From Planotetraspora mira (GTDB taxonomy: Bacteria; Actinomycetota; Actinomycetes; Streptosporangiales; Streptosporangiaceae): DNA of 64,000 bases. Shown here piece by piece: positions 42,333 to 51,209 of the stretch. The stretch covers positions 1 to 64,000 of the forward strand of contig NZ_BOOO01000020.1 in assembly GCF_016863275.1 (NCBI RefSeq), in the 5' to 3' direction. The notes below the pieces were generated by a model. That model made no database searches. It had not been told where the DNA came from and saw nothing but the letters and a program-made list of their open reading frames with translations. How positions within the stretch are numbered: position 1 is the first letter of the stretch; every line of letters begins with the position of its first letter. Both the position numbers and the translations under genes were made by a program.

Positions 42333-42357
42333 AGGGCCATTCTCCTCTCCACGGCCC

Positions 42358-42738
42358 TCACGTCCAGGCGAGCACCCGCTTGCGCCAGGCGTAGAGGATG
42401 CCGAGGGCGATGAAGGCCAGGAAGACGAACATCTCGACCAGTGTGGTCATGCCGAATCCGGGAGCCGCGAAGACGGTCGCCCACGGGAAGAGGAAGACCG
42501 CGTCCACGGCGAAGACGACATAGAGATACGTGAAGACGTAGTAGCGGATCTGCGACTGCGCCCAGCCCTCGCCGACGGGGTCGACGCCACACTCGTAGGT
42601 CATCAACTTCTCGGGCGTCGGCCGGTCCGGCCGCAACATCCGGTTGACGAACAGGCCACCCGCGAAGATCCCGACACCGATGAGCAGAAGGACGACAACG
42701 ACGACGTACGAGCCGAAATACCCGTCCATGGACGCCAT
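42358..42738 (-). CDS. nuoA: NADH-quinone oxidoreductase-like subunit A
   Basis: This 126-residue protein has three helices and the conserved loop [20 protein letters not shown], with the cysteine that reports the active/deactive state of complex I, followed by [17 protein letters not shown] with its conserved acidic residue. GGAGG lies 11 bp upstream of the ATG. The aminotransferase gene ends 18 bp before the start, so nuoA is not at a promoter of its own. Confidence 0.95.
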   Translation of the reverse strand: MASMDGYFGSYVVVVVLLLIGVGIFAGGLFVNRMLRPDRPTPEKLMTYECGVDPVGEGWAQSQIRYYVFTYLYVVFAVDAVFLFPWATVFAAPGFGMTTLVEMFVFLAFIALGILYAWRKRVLAWT

Positions 42739-42756
42739 CGTAATCCTGCCCTCCGA

Positions 42757-44100
42757 TTAGTGAATGCGCCGCGGCGCCGCGTATCGCCGCAGAGCGGGTG
42801 CGACCGGACGGCCCTGGAGGAAGCCATCCACGCTGCCCGCCTCCAGCGCCTTGCGGTAGACCAGCATCGCCTCCCGCGCCGCTGTGATCGTCTGCTCGAC
42901 GTCCTCGCGCGTGTGCGCCGCCGAGACCACGAAGTTCTGGCCGAGCACGCCTCGCTTCAGCAGTTCCTGCAGGAAGAGGGTGCGGAAGGGCTGGGACGGC
43001 GAGCCTGACCCGTCCTTCGTCCCGAACAGCAGGCAGGACGGCCTCCCGGTGACCGTCACGTGACGGTCCACGCCCACGTCTCTCGCGGCGGCGTTGACCC
43101 CGTCGGCGAGTTCACGGCCGCGCTCCTCCATCGTGCCGATCGGGTCGCCCTCGGCGTAGGCCCGCAGCACCGCGCGGAGCGCCGCCAGGGACACGCTCTC
43201 CGGACCGTGCGTGGTGGACATCAGGAAGACCCGCGGCTCATCGGTGCGCAGGCCGCCCAACTCCATGATCTCCCTGCGGCCGGCCAGCGCGGAGATCGGG
43301 AAGCCGTTCCCGAGTGCCTTGCCCCAGCACGACAGGTCCGGCCGGACGCCGTACACCGCCTGGGCCCCGCCTGCGGCCCAGCGCAACCCTGTGATCATCT
43401 CGTCGAAGACGAGCAACGTTCCGTGCCTGTCGCACAGGTCGCGGACGCCCTCCAGGAAGCCGGGAGCCGGTTCGGCGGCCGCGGTGGCCGCCTCCATGAT
43501 CACGCATGCGATCTCGTTCTGCTCGAGCACCTCTCGCAGCGAGTCGAGGTCGTTGTAGCGGAAGCGGACGCTGAGTTCGCGCACCGCGGTGGGGATGCCG
43601 GCGTTCATCTTCAGGCCGCCGATGAACCAGTCGTGGACGGAGAAGAACGGCTGCTCGCACACCGCGACGACATTCCGGCCGGTCACCGCCCGCGACAGCC
43701 GTACGGCGGCCGAGGTGGCGTCCGATCCGCCCTTCCCGAACTTCACCATGTCCGCGCCCGGCACCAGCGCCAGGAATTCCTCCGCCGCTTGGAGTTCCAA
43801 CTCGGTCGGACGGGTGAAACTCAGCCCGTCGTCCAGAACGGCGCGAACCGCGTCCAGGACCGGCCGGTAGGCATGGCCGAGCGTGACGGAGCGCAGTCCC
43901 ATGTTGTATTCGACGAAACAGTTGCCGTCGGCGTCCCAGACACGGGCTCCCTCGCCGCGCACCAGCACGGGGGCCATGCCCTCGGGGTACTGGTCAGAGC
44001 CGCGGGCGTATGTGTGCGCCCCGCCGGGCACCAGTTCGTGGAGACGACGCTGCAACTGTTCGGATCGTGGGAAACGGGGCCAATTAGTCGGATCAACCAC
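42757..44100 (-). CDS. class III PLP-dependent aminotransferase (GSA-aminomutase-like)
   Basis: This 447-residue protein matches the glutamate-1-semialdehyde-aminomutase branch: LVPGGAHTYARGSDQYPEGM, GNCFVEYNMGLRSVTLGHAY, the PLP aspartate in LVFDEMITGLRWAAGGAQ and the Schiff-base lysine in DLSCWGKALGNGFPISALAG, followed by STTHGPESVSLAA. The N-terminal and C-terminal lobes are complete. True haem-pathway GSA aminomutases lie with other hem genes; members next to nucleotide-sugar or secondary-metabolism genes act on other amino donors. It is encoded 18 bp upstream of nuoA on the same strand, an unusual operon partner. Confidence 0.85.
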   Translation of the reverse strand: MVDPTNWPRFPRSEQLQRRLHELVPGGAHTYARGSDQYPEGMAPVLVRGEGARVWDADGNCFVEYNMGLRSVTLGHAYRPVLDAVRAVLDDGLSFTRPTELELQAAEEFLALVPGADMVKFGKGGSDATSAAVRLSRAVTGRNVVAVCEQPFFSVHDWFIGGLKMNAGIPTAVRELSVRFRYNDLDSLREVLEQNEIACVIMEAATAAAEPAPGFLEGVRDLCDRHGTLLVFDEMITGLRWAAGGAQAVYGVRPDLSCWGKALGNGFPISALAGRREIMELGGLRTDEPRVFLMSTTHGPESVSLAALRAVLRAYAEGDPIGTMEERGRELADGVNAAARDVGVDRHVTVTGRPSCLLFGTKDGSGSPSQPFRTLFLQELLKRGVLGQNFVVSAAHTREDVEQTITAAREAMLVYRKALEAGSVDGFLQGRPVAPALRRYAAPRRIH

Positions 44101-44603
44101 CTAACCCAGAATAGGGATTGAGCCCATGAAGCGCCATACAAGATATGTCACAAAAACGTTGAACAGCATTACCGCTTTAGAAAATGCCACGTCGCCCCAT
44201 GTGCGGCATTCATTATGAAATGCGCGGCGACAGAATGGCTTCGCCTACGAGGCGGGACCGGGAGGGGAGAGGGAGACCCGCGGTCGTCGGCGTCGTCCAG
44301 CCCGGACCGGCCTCCAGAGGGCCTGACCCGGCTGTCCGAAGAGCCCGACCCAGACTGTCCGAGGGCCTGACCCGGACACCCTGTCGGGCCGTCACGCCGG
44401 AGTCAAGTCCGGCGCCGCCATGTGACGCATGCCACCCACCGGTCCGTCTCCCCGCCCGCGCACGGATTCCCGCGGGGAACCCGACGTCAGACCGATCGTG
44501 CCGGGCGCGCCCCGGTGCGGGCCCCGGGCGGGCGCGTTCATCGGCGCCCGGCCATGGCCCAGGTGCCCGCGCCGTCCCGGTTGTGGACGTATAGTTGGGC
44601 CTC
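44101..44603. other. divergent intergenic space between aminotransferase/nuo and kor units
   Basis: About 500 bp lie between the aminotransferase start and the leader peptide. The region 44320-44400 contains short tandem CTGACCCGG/CTGTCCGA-type words. TATAGT at 44590-44595, 9 bp before the leader-peptide GTG, is a good -10 element for a leaderless transcript. No protein gene is convincing here. Confidence 0.5.
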
Positions 44604-44693
44604 GTGAGCATTACCTTCCTCTTCGCCCGCCTGCACGTGGACCTGTGTCGGCTCGCGGGGGGGCTGTGTCATTCAGACCGTTCACCACACTGA
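44604..44693 (+). CDS. cysteine-containing leader peptide upstream of korA
   Basis: GTG at 44604 opens a 29-residue peptide, MSITFLFARLHVDLCRLAGG followed by LCHSDRSPH and a stop. HVDLCR-x2-x2-LC closely matches the actinobacterial small leader peptides that precede sulfur-assimilation and cysteine genes. Two Cys codons sit in the core, and the start is close to a -10 box, so it is probably translated from a leaderless mRNA. Such peptides are thought to sense Cys-tRNA supply by ribosome stalling and to control the downstream operon. korA starts 197 bp further on the same strand. Confidence 0.75.
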   Translation: MSITFLFARLHVDLCRLAGGLCHSDRSPH

Positions 44694-44889
44694 CTACGCC
44701 GTAACCTCCCGCAGCCATCGACCCCTCGGTGGGACCCCGCCCCCTCCCTGGCGCACGCGACGAGGACGGGTAGTCCGCACGTCAATAATTCGCACCGCGA
44801 ACACAACGCGGTCTCGATGGATCTAGCATGGACATAAGAACGCGCTTCGGGCAGACAAGCCCGGGGCCGTCGAGGAGGACTGAGCAGCT

Positions 44890-46734
44890 GTGACCAAGCA
44901 GGTGCAGCAACTCGATCGCGTGATCATCCGATTCGCCGGCGACTCCGGCGACGGTATGCAGCTCACCGGCGACCGGTTCACGGCGGAGACGGCGCAGTTC
45001 GGCAACGACCTGTCGACGCTCCCCAACTTCCCGGCGGAGATCCGCGCCCCCGCGGGAACGCTCCCCGGCGTCTCCAGTTTCCAGCTGCACTTCGCCGATC
45101 ATGACATTCTCACGCCCGGCGACGCGCCCAACGTACTGGTCGCGATGAATCCGGCCGCGCTGAAGGCGAACCTGGTCGATCTGCCCCGCGGCGCCGACAT
45201 CATCGCGAACACCGACGAGTTCACCAAGCGCAACCTGCAGAAGGTCGGATACGCCGCCAGCCCGCTCGAGGACGAGTCCCTCAGCGAGTGGCGCGTCCAC
45301 GCCGTGCCGCTGACCTCGCTGACCCTCAAGGCCCTCGAAGAGTTCGAGATCTCCAAGAAGGACGCCGAGCGGGCCAAGAACATGTTCGCGCTCGGCCTCC
45401 TGTCCTGGCTTTACCACCGGCCCACAGAGGCGACCGTCAAGTTCCTCGAGACCAAGTTCGCCAAGAAGCCCGACATCGCCAAGGCGAACGTCGCGGCCTT
45501 CCGCGCGGGCTGGAACTACGGCGAGACCACCGAGTCGTTCTCGGTCTCCTACGAGATCCGGCCGGCCAAGCTCGCCGAGGGCGTCTACCGGAACATCTCG
45601 GGCAACCAGGCGCTGGCCTACGGCCTGATCGCGGCCTCGGTCCAGTCGGGCCTACCGCTGTTCCTGGGGTCCTATCCGATCACCCCTGCCTCGGACATCC
45701 TCCACGAGTTGTCCAAGCACAAGCGGTTCGGCATCCGGACGTTCCAGGCCGAGGACGAGATCGCGGGTGTCGGCGCCGCGCTGGGAGCCGCGTTCGGCGG
45801 CGCCCTCGGTGTGACCACCACCTCGGGCCCCGGCGTCACGCTCAAGGCCGAGACCGTCGGCCTCGCGGTGACGACCGAGCTTCCGCTGATCGTCGTGGAC
45901 GTGCAGCGGGCCGGGCCCTCCACCGGCATGCCGACCAAGACCGAGCAGACCGACCTGCTCATGGCGCTCTACGGCCGTAACGGCGAGTCGCCGGTCCCGG
46001 TCATCGCGCCCTCGACGCCGTCGGACTGCTTCGACGCCGCCATCGAGGCCGCGCGGATCGCGCTGCGCTACCGCACGCCGGTCATCCTGCTGTCGGACGG
46101 CTACCTGGCCAACGGCTCCGAGCCGTGGCGGGTCCCCGAGACCGCCGACCTGCCGGACATCTCCGTCGAGTTCACGACCGAACCCAACGCGGAGGACGGT
46201 TCCTACCTGCCGTTCAAACGCGATACGGAGACCCTGGCCCGTCCCTGGGCCGTTCCCGGGACCCCCGGTCTGGAACACCGCATCGGCGGCATCGAGAAGG
46301 CCGACGGCACCGGCAACATCTCCTACGACCCCGACAACCACGACAAGATGGTCCGGCTGCGTCAGGCCAAGATCGACGGGATCGACGTCCCCGACCTGAC
46401 CGTGGACGACCCCGACGGCGACGCGAGGGTCCTCGTGCTTGGCTGGGGCTCCACCTTCGGCCCCATCGCGGCAGCCGTACGTCGGGTCCGCAAGACCGGC
46501 GCCAAGGTCGCCCAGGCTCACCTGCGGCACCTCAACCCGCTTCCCGCCAACACCGGCGACGTGCTGCGGTCCTACGACAAGGTGCTGCTGCCCGAGATCA
46601 ACCTCGGCCAGCTGGCTCTGCTGCTCCGGGCCCGCTTCCTAATCGACGTGATCAGCTACAACCGCGTACGAGGGCTCCCGTTCAAGGCCGAGGAACTGGC
46701 CGCCGTGATTCAGGACGTGATCGACAGTGAGTAG
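44890..46734 (+). CDS. korA: 2-oxoacid:ferredoxin oxidoreductase, alpha subunit (fused gamma-alpha)
   Basis: This 614-residue protein carries an N-terminal gamma domain (VIIRFAGDSGDGMQLTGDRF, FPAEIRAPAGTLPGVSSFQL) fused to the alpha pyrimidine-type domain (SGNQALAYGLIAASVQSGLP, FLGSYPITPASDILHELSKH, FQAEDEIAGVGAALGAAFGG). With KorB it oxidatively decarboxylates a 2-oxoacid, most often 2-oxoglutarate in actinobacteria, and reduces ferredoxin. GTG at 44890 follows GAGGAGG by 11 bp. It is the first structural gene after the Cys leader peptide. Confidence 0.95.
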   Translation: MTKQVQQLDRVIIRFAGDSGDGMQLTGDRFTAETAQFGNDLSTLPNFPAEIRAPAGTLPGVSSFQLHFADHDILTPGDAPNVLVAMNPAALKANLVDLPRGADIIANTDEFTKRNLQKVGYAASPLEDESLSEWRVHAVPLTSLTLKALEEFEISKKDAERAKNMFALGLLSWLYHRPTEATVKFLETKFAKKPDIAKANVAAFRAGWNYGETTESFSVSYEIRPAKLAEGVYRNISGNQALAYGLIAASVQSGLPLFLGSYPITPASDILHELSKHKRFGIRTFQAEDEIAGVGAALGAAFGGALGVTTTSGPGVTLKAETVGLAVTTELPLIVVDVQRAGPSTGMPTKTEQTDLLMALYGRNGESPVPVIAPSTPSDCFDAAIEAARIALRYRTPVILLSDGYLANGSEPWRVPETADLPDISVEFTTEPNAEDGSYLPFKRDTETLARPWAVPGTPGLEHRIGGIEKADGTGNISYDPDNHDKMVRLRQAKIDGIDVPDLTVDDPDGDARVLVLGWGSTFGPIAAAVRRVRKTGAKVAQAHLRHLNPLPANTGDVLRSYDKVLLPEINLGQLALLLRARFLIDVISYNRVRGLPFKAEELAAVIQDVIDSE

Positions 46735-47791
46735 TGCGGAATCACTCAACGGCAAGGGTCTCGCCCTGATCCCCAGGGCCGAGGGCGCGCAGACCATGAA
46801 GGACTTCAAGTCCGACCAGGAGGTCCGCTGGTGCCCGGGCTGCGGCGACTACGCCATCCTGGCCGCGGTCCAGAGCTTCCTGCCCGAACTGGGCCTGCGC
46901 CGGGAGAACATCGTGTTCGTCTCGGGCATCGGCTGCTCGTCGCGATTCCCGTACTACCTGAACACCTACGGGTTCCACTCGATCCACGGCCGCGCCCCGG
47001 CCATCGCGACCGGGCTGGCCACCTCACGGCCCGACCTGTCGGTGTGGGTGATCACCGGTGACGGCGACGGGCTGTCGATCGGCGGCAACCACCTGATCCA
47101 CGCGCTGCGCCGCAACGTCAACCTCAACATCCTGCTGTTCAACAACAGGATCTACGGCCTGACCAAGGGGCAGTACTCCCCCACCTCGGAGATCGGGAAG
47201 ATCACCAAGTCGACGCCGATGGGCTCGCTCGACAAGCCGTTCAACCCGATCTCGCTCGCGCTCGGGGCGGAGGCCGGGTTCGTCGCCCGAACCATCGACT
47301 CCGACCGCAAGCACCTGCAGGGCGTGCTGCGGGAGGCCGCCGCGCACCGGGGCACCTCGCTGGTCGAGATCTACCAGAACTGCAACATCTTCAACGACAA
47401 CGCCTTCGAGGCGCTGAAGGACCCGAGCACACGCGACGAGATCACGGTCAAGCTGGAGCACGGCCGGCCGATCGTCTTCGGCACCGGTGAGAACGAGAAG
47501 GCCGTCCGGCTCTCGCCGTACGGCGGCGTGGAGGTCGTGCGCCGCTCCGAGGTCGCCGACGACGAGATCCTCGTCCACGACATGCACAGCCCCGATCCGT
47601 CACTCGCCTTCGCGTTGTCACGGCTGGACGACCCGTCCTTCGAGCACGTGCCGATCGGCATCTTCCGCTCGGTCGACCGTCCGGCCTACGACCAGCTCAT
47701 GGCCGAGCAGTTGGCCGCCGCCACCGCCGAGGACGGCAAGGGGTCGCTCGACGCGCTGCTCCACGGTGGAGACACCTGGCGTATCGGCTGA
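46727..47791 (+). CDS. korB: 2-oxoacid:ferredoxin oxidoreductase, beta subunit
   Basis: This 354-residue protein binds thiamine diphosphate and one [4Fe-4S] cluster. RWCPGCGDYAILAAVQ (Cys36, Cys39), GIGCSSRFPYYL (Cys70) and a later cysteine in YQNCNIFND supply the ligands; ITGDGDGLSIGGNHLIHALR with NNRIYG is the thiamine/Mg motif. It delivers electrons to ferredoxin with KorA. GTG at 46727 overlaps the korA stop by 8 bp. A hairpin at 47807-47833 ends the unit. Confidence 0.95.
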   Translation: MSSAESLNGKGLALIPRAEGAQTMKDFKSDQEVRWCPGCGDYAILAAVQSFLPELGLRRENIVFVSGIGCSSRFPYYLNTYGFHSIHGRAPAIATGLATSRPDLSVWVITGDGDGLSIGGNHLIHALRRNVNLNILLFNNRIYGLTKGQYSPTSEIGKITKSTPMGSLDKPFNPISLALGAEAGFVARTIDSDRKHLQGVLREAAAHRGTSLVEIYQNCNIFNDNAFEALKDPSTRDEITVKLEHGRPIVFGTGENEKAVRLSPYGGVEVVRRSEVADDEILVHDMHSPDPSLAFALSRLDDPSFEHVPIGIFRSVDRPAYDQLMAEQLAAATAEDGKGSLDALLHGGDTWRIG

Positions 47792-47806
47792 GCCGAAATC
47801 GGGTGG

Positions 47807-47833
47807 GGGGCCGTCTCGTGGCGAGGCGGCCCC
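47807..47833. terminator. terminator hairpin between korB and the Gfo/Idh gene
   Basis: GGGGCCG and CGGCCCC form a seven-pair stem around a loop that contains a TCTCG/CGAGG-type inner pairing. It lies between two convergent genes (stops at 47791 and 47837), so it can serve both. No long T-run is present, as is common in actinobacteria. Confidence 0.55.
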
Positions 47834-47836
47834 TCC

Positions 47837-48724
47837 TCACGCTCCGATGAGCTGCGTGCTCACCTGGTCCATCAGGCGCTGCAGGTAGAGGCCGCGGTGG
47901 ACGCCGATGGGGTGTGAGGATCCGCTCCGGACCGCCGCCGCGAACTCCGAGCGCACGTTGGACCGCGTCTGCGCCGAATCCTCGGCCAGTTCACGCACGT
48001 CCAGCGTCAAGCGGCCCTTCGGGCCGTACAGGTCCAGCGTCTTGTAATGCCCCTGAGGCGTGGGGATCGAGCCGGACAGGGCCAACTGGCTCACGGCCCC
48101 GCCCTCGTGCAGGCATGTCAGCGCCATGTAGCCGTGCAGGTCGCCGGCCGCGCTGACGTCCTTGATCCAGCCGACTGTCGCGTCGAGCAGATCCAGCGCG
48201 TGCGGAGCGAAATCGGTGAGCACTCCGTTGCGGCGCCGCCAGGCGGCCGGGTGGGCGCCCGCGAGCAGTTCGTCCGTGAGATGCCGGGCCTGCGCACCCG
48301 CCACCGGGAAGTCCTCAGCGCGCCGCAGGAAGTCCCGCACCTGTGGCCGGAAGCGCCGGGTGAGCAACAACTGGCTGGGAACGCCCGTGGCGTCGATGGT
48401 CTCGGCCAGCGCTTCGGCGTCGGCCAGCGTGAGCGCCAGCGGCTTCTCCAGCAGTACGGCACGCCCCGCCCTCGCGGCCTCCCCGGCGAGAGACGGCTGT
48501 GCGCCGGGGGCGACCGCGAAGGCGACCGCCTCACAGGCCCTCAGGAACTCCCTGTAGTCGACGAAGGCGGGCACGGAGAACTTCGCGGCCAGCGCCCGCG
48601 CCGCCTCCGGCCGACGAGCCCAGACGCCGGCCAGGCGGGTCTCCGGCCCGGCGGCGAGCATGGGTGCGTGAAAGCCGGCGGCCCACGCCCCCGAGCCGAC
48701 CAGGCCGACTGCTACAGGTCTCAT
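47837..48724 (-). CDS. Gfo/Idh/MocA-family oxidoreductase
   Basis: This 295-residue protein has an N-terminal Rossmann domain (AVGLVGSGAWAAGFHAPMLA), the conserved EKPLALTLADAEAL (lysine in the cofactor/catalytic EKP motif), and a C-terminal alpha/beta domain with VLTDFAPHALDLLDATVGWI, whose aspartate and histidine are typical catalytic residues. The family oxidises or reduces sugars and nucleotide sugars with NAD(P). GAAGGGCGA precedes the ATG. It is the first gene of the exopolysaccharide region and faces away from it. Confidence 0.85.
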   Translation of the reverse strand: MRPVAVGLVGSGAWAAGFHAPMLAAGPETRLAGVWARRPEAARALAAKFSVPAFVDYREFLRACEAVAFAVAPGAQPSLAGEAARAGRAVLLEKPLALTLADAEALAETIDATGVPSQLLLTRRFRPQVRDFLRRAEDFPVAGAQARHLTDELLAGAHPAAWRRRNGVLTDFAPHALDLLDATVGWIKDVSAAGDLHGYMALTCLHEGGAVSQLALSGSIPTPQGHYKTLDLYGPKGRLTLDVRELAEDSAQTRSNVRSEFAAAVRSGSSHPIGVHRGLYLQRLMDQVSTQLIGA

Positions 48725-49065
48725 TCGCCCTTCTGCCGCTGGTCGGAGCAGTACGCCACCCCGATGGGGCGGCTCTGTTTCATGCCTGCGGCGGACGGCG
48801 AGGAACAGCCGGACACCGGAAGAGTCTCGTGCGTTGAGGTACTCATGTCCCGATCCAGGGACACCGGTGGTCACCCGTGCCCCTCTTCCCAGTCGATCTT
48901 CAGTTACCAGGGGGGCGTAGGCCGGGATCGAGCCCGAGTGCCGGATGAAATTCACGTGCACTCTGAGGAAACCGCTCGATGGCGAAGCGGAACGGTACCG
49001 GCGTTATCTGCTGACGACGCTAACATGCGCATGGACGGAACGTTTCAATCCCCTTGGAGCGGCTG
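48725..49065. other. 341-bp gap with no supported gene, divergent promoters expected
   Basis: This interval separates the minus-strand Gfo/Idh gene from the first plus-strand glycosyltransferase. No frame, RNA or repeat can be supported. It must contain the promoters of both genes. Confidence 0.4.
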
Positions 49066-49977
49066 ATGTCCGGCACCCCCCGGATCGCGATCGTGATCGT
49101 GACGTACAACAGCGCGCGGGTGCTGGAGGGTTGCCTGAGTTCCCTCGCGCCGGGAGCACGAGGTGTGGATCTCGCCAAGGTCATCGTGGCGGACAACGCG
49201 TCGAAGGACGACTCGACCCTCATGGCGGACAAGGCCGGGGCCACGGTCGTGCAACTCGGCAGGAACGCGGGCTACGCCGCCGCGATCAATGCCGGGATCG
49301 ACGCACTCGACCTCGACCACATCGACGCGGTCCTCGTGCTCAATCCCGACTGCCGCCTGGGCGAGGGAAGTCTCGCGCGCCTCGCGGAGCCTCTGAGCCG
49401 GTCCCGGACGGGCATCGCCGCGCCCCGGCTGATGGGCCCGGACGGGCACGTCCACCCCTCACTGCGCCGGGCGCCGACCGTGCGGGGCGCGTGGGCGGAG
49501 GCCGTGATCGGCGGACGGCTCGCCGGACGGCTGGGCTCACTCGGCGAGGTGATCACCGATCCCGAGCGGTACGACCGCCCGGGGCCCGCCACGTGGGCGA
49601 CAGGTGCGGCCATGCTGATCTCCGTACCGGCCCTGCGCGAGATCGGCCCATGGGACGAGTCGTTCCTGCTTTACAGCGAGGAGACGGAGTACGCCCTGCG
49701 CGCCGCCGACCTCGGCTGGACCCTCTGGTACGAGCCCGCGGCCGTGGTCGAGCACATCGGCGGCGACGCCAAGGTCAACCCGATGCTGGCCGCGCTGCTC
49801 ACGGTCAACAAGGTGCGGCTGTTCCGGCGCCGCCGGGGACCGCTCCCGTCGCTCCTCTACTACCTGGCCGTGCTCCTCGGAGAGGGCGTGCGCGCCGCGA
49901 CGGGCCGGAGCACGGCCCGGGCCGCGGTGCTGTGGCTGGTCAGGCCCTCACGCCGCATCCGCGCGCTTCCGGGCTGA
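49066..49977 (+). CDS. glycosyltransferase family 2 (rhamnosyltransferase-like)
   Basis: This 303-residue protein has the GT-A core: IAIVIVTYNSARVLEGCLSS, VIVADNASKDDSTLMADKAG, the NPDCRLGEG acceptor/metal motif (D-x-D-like NPDC) and GPWDESFLLYSEETEYALRA, in which the E-E/D pair is catalytic. The EETEYALRAADLGWTLWYEP stretch is typical of rhamnosyltransferases. GGAG lies 7 bp before the ATG. Its end overlaps the convergent acyltransferase by 30 bp. Confidence 0.9.
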   Translation: MSGTPRIAIVIVTYNSARVLEGCLSSLAPGARGVDLAKVIVADNASKDDSTLMADKAGATVVQLGRNAGYAAAINAGIDALDLDHIDAVLVLNPDCRLGEGSLARLAEPLSRSRTGIAAPRLMGPDGHVHPSLRRAPTVRGAWAEAVIGGRLAGRLGSLGEVITDPERYDRPGPATWATGAAMLISVPALREIGPWDESFLLYSEETEYALRAADLGWTLWYEPAAVVEHIGGDAKVNPMLAALLTVNKVRLFRRRRGPLPSLLYYLAVLLGEGVRAATGRSTARAAVLWLVRPSRRIRALPG

Positions 49978-51045
49978 CAGCCGCCGCGCCATGGGCCGTT
50001 CGACGAACCGGTAGAGAGCCCAGGCCACCCCGACCGCAAGCGCGAGAGCGCCAAGCATGGCGGCGACGGCGTGGGGCGTCGGCGCCTCATGCCCGGACAC
50101 GCGTTCGACCAAGCCGATCAACGGCTGGTGGACCAGGTAGAAGGCGAACGACACCTCGCCCAGCCAGACCAGGGCGGGCGCCCTCAGGATGGACCGCGTG
50201 CCGCGCAGGTCGGAGGTGGCCGCTGCGGCCACCAGAAGCGCGAAGGGGCCCGCCATCCAGGCGACCCAGCCCCAGCGCTCCCAGACGAGGGGCACCGTCG
50301 CGTACGCCGCGAGCACGAGCACCGACGACATGAGCACACCCGGCCCGCGCCACCGGCCTTCCCGGATCAAAAGTGCCACCGTCATGCCCAGTGCGAACTC
50401 CAGGGCGCGGGTGACCGGGAACACCCAGACGAACCAGTAGGCGAGGTCCGGCGACAACACCTGGGACACGAGCGGAACCAGCCAGATGCCGCCGAGCAGG
50501 CCCAGCGCCACCAGCCAGAGTCTGTTCCCCGGGATCCGCCGCCCCAGGCGCAGCAGCAGGGGGAAGGCCGCGTAGAAGGCCATCTCGCAGGAGAGCGACC
50601 AGGCGGGGGTGTTGCCCCCGAAGTAGTACGCCTCGTCGGGAACCCAGGCCTGGAAGAGGAACAGCCCGGTGACCGAGGGGCCGGGCGCGGCCGCCCGCCC
50701 GACCACCGCGAGCATGACGAGCACCACGAGCCACGTGACGACGTGGTTGGGGACGACCCTGGCCACCCGCCGGCGCAGGAACGCCGAGGGGCGGTCGCCT
50801 TGGCGGGACGACCAGGTGAGGACCATTCCGGACAGGATGAAGAAGAACGGCACCCCCACCGAACCTGAAGCGAAGAGCACCTCGAGGACCCGCCGCAATC
50901 CCGGGTCGGCGGCCATGTCGCCGGTGTGGACATGAAAGCCAAATACCACAAAAGCGGCAAACCATCTTAAACCGGTCAGAGATGGCAGGCGCTGTGCAGA
51001 AGTCGGCACCTCCGACGAGGTCGGAAGAGTCCGGGATTCGGTCAT
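49948..51045 (-). CDS. acyltransferase 3 family membrane protein
   Basis: This 365-residue protein has ten or more membrane helices in the acyltransferase-3 layout: LTGLRWFAAFVVFGFHVHTG with the catalytic histidine (HVH), VGVPFFFILSGMVLTWSSRQ, SLSCEMAFYAAFPLLLRLGR and SFAFYLVHQPLIGLVERVSG. Such proteins O-acetylate or succinylate exopolysaccharides. ATG at 51045 has AGGGAA upstream; an upstream open frame of 93 bp is not family-like. It is divergent from the dehydrogenase gene, 164 bp away. Confidence 0.9.
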   Translation of the reverse strand: MTESRTLPTSSEVPTSAQRLPSLTGLRWFAAFVVFGFHVHTGDMAADPGLRRVLEVLFASGSVGVPFFFILSGMVLTWSSRQGDRPSAFLRRRVARVVPNHVVTWLVVLVMLAVVGRAAAPGPSVTGLFLFQAWVPDEAYYFGGNTPAWSLSCEMAFYAAFPLLLRLGRRIPGNRLWLVALGLLGGIWLVPLVSQVLSPDLAYWFVWVFPVTRALEFALGMTVALLIREGRWRGPGVLMSSVLVLAAYATVPLVWERWGWVAWMAGPFALLVAAAATSDLRGTRSILRAPALVWLGEVSFAFYLVHQPLIGLVERVSGHEAPTPHAVAAMLGALALAVGVAWALYRFVERPMARRLSARKRADAA

Positions 51046-51209
51046 GGATTCCCTGTCGTAGGCGATTCCGGGAGGCAGGCAGACGCCATCCAACCAAATG
51101 AGGAAGGAACGATCCACGTCAACTCCCATTACGCCCATACTCGTAACGATCGACGCGTATCCTCCGACTACTGATGAAATTCGTGCGGCGACAGAGGGGG
51201 CACATCCCA

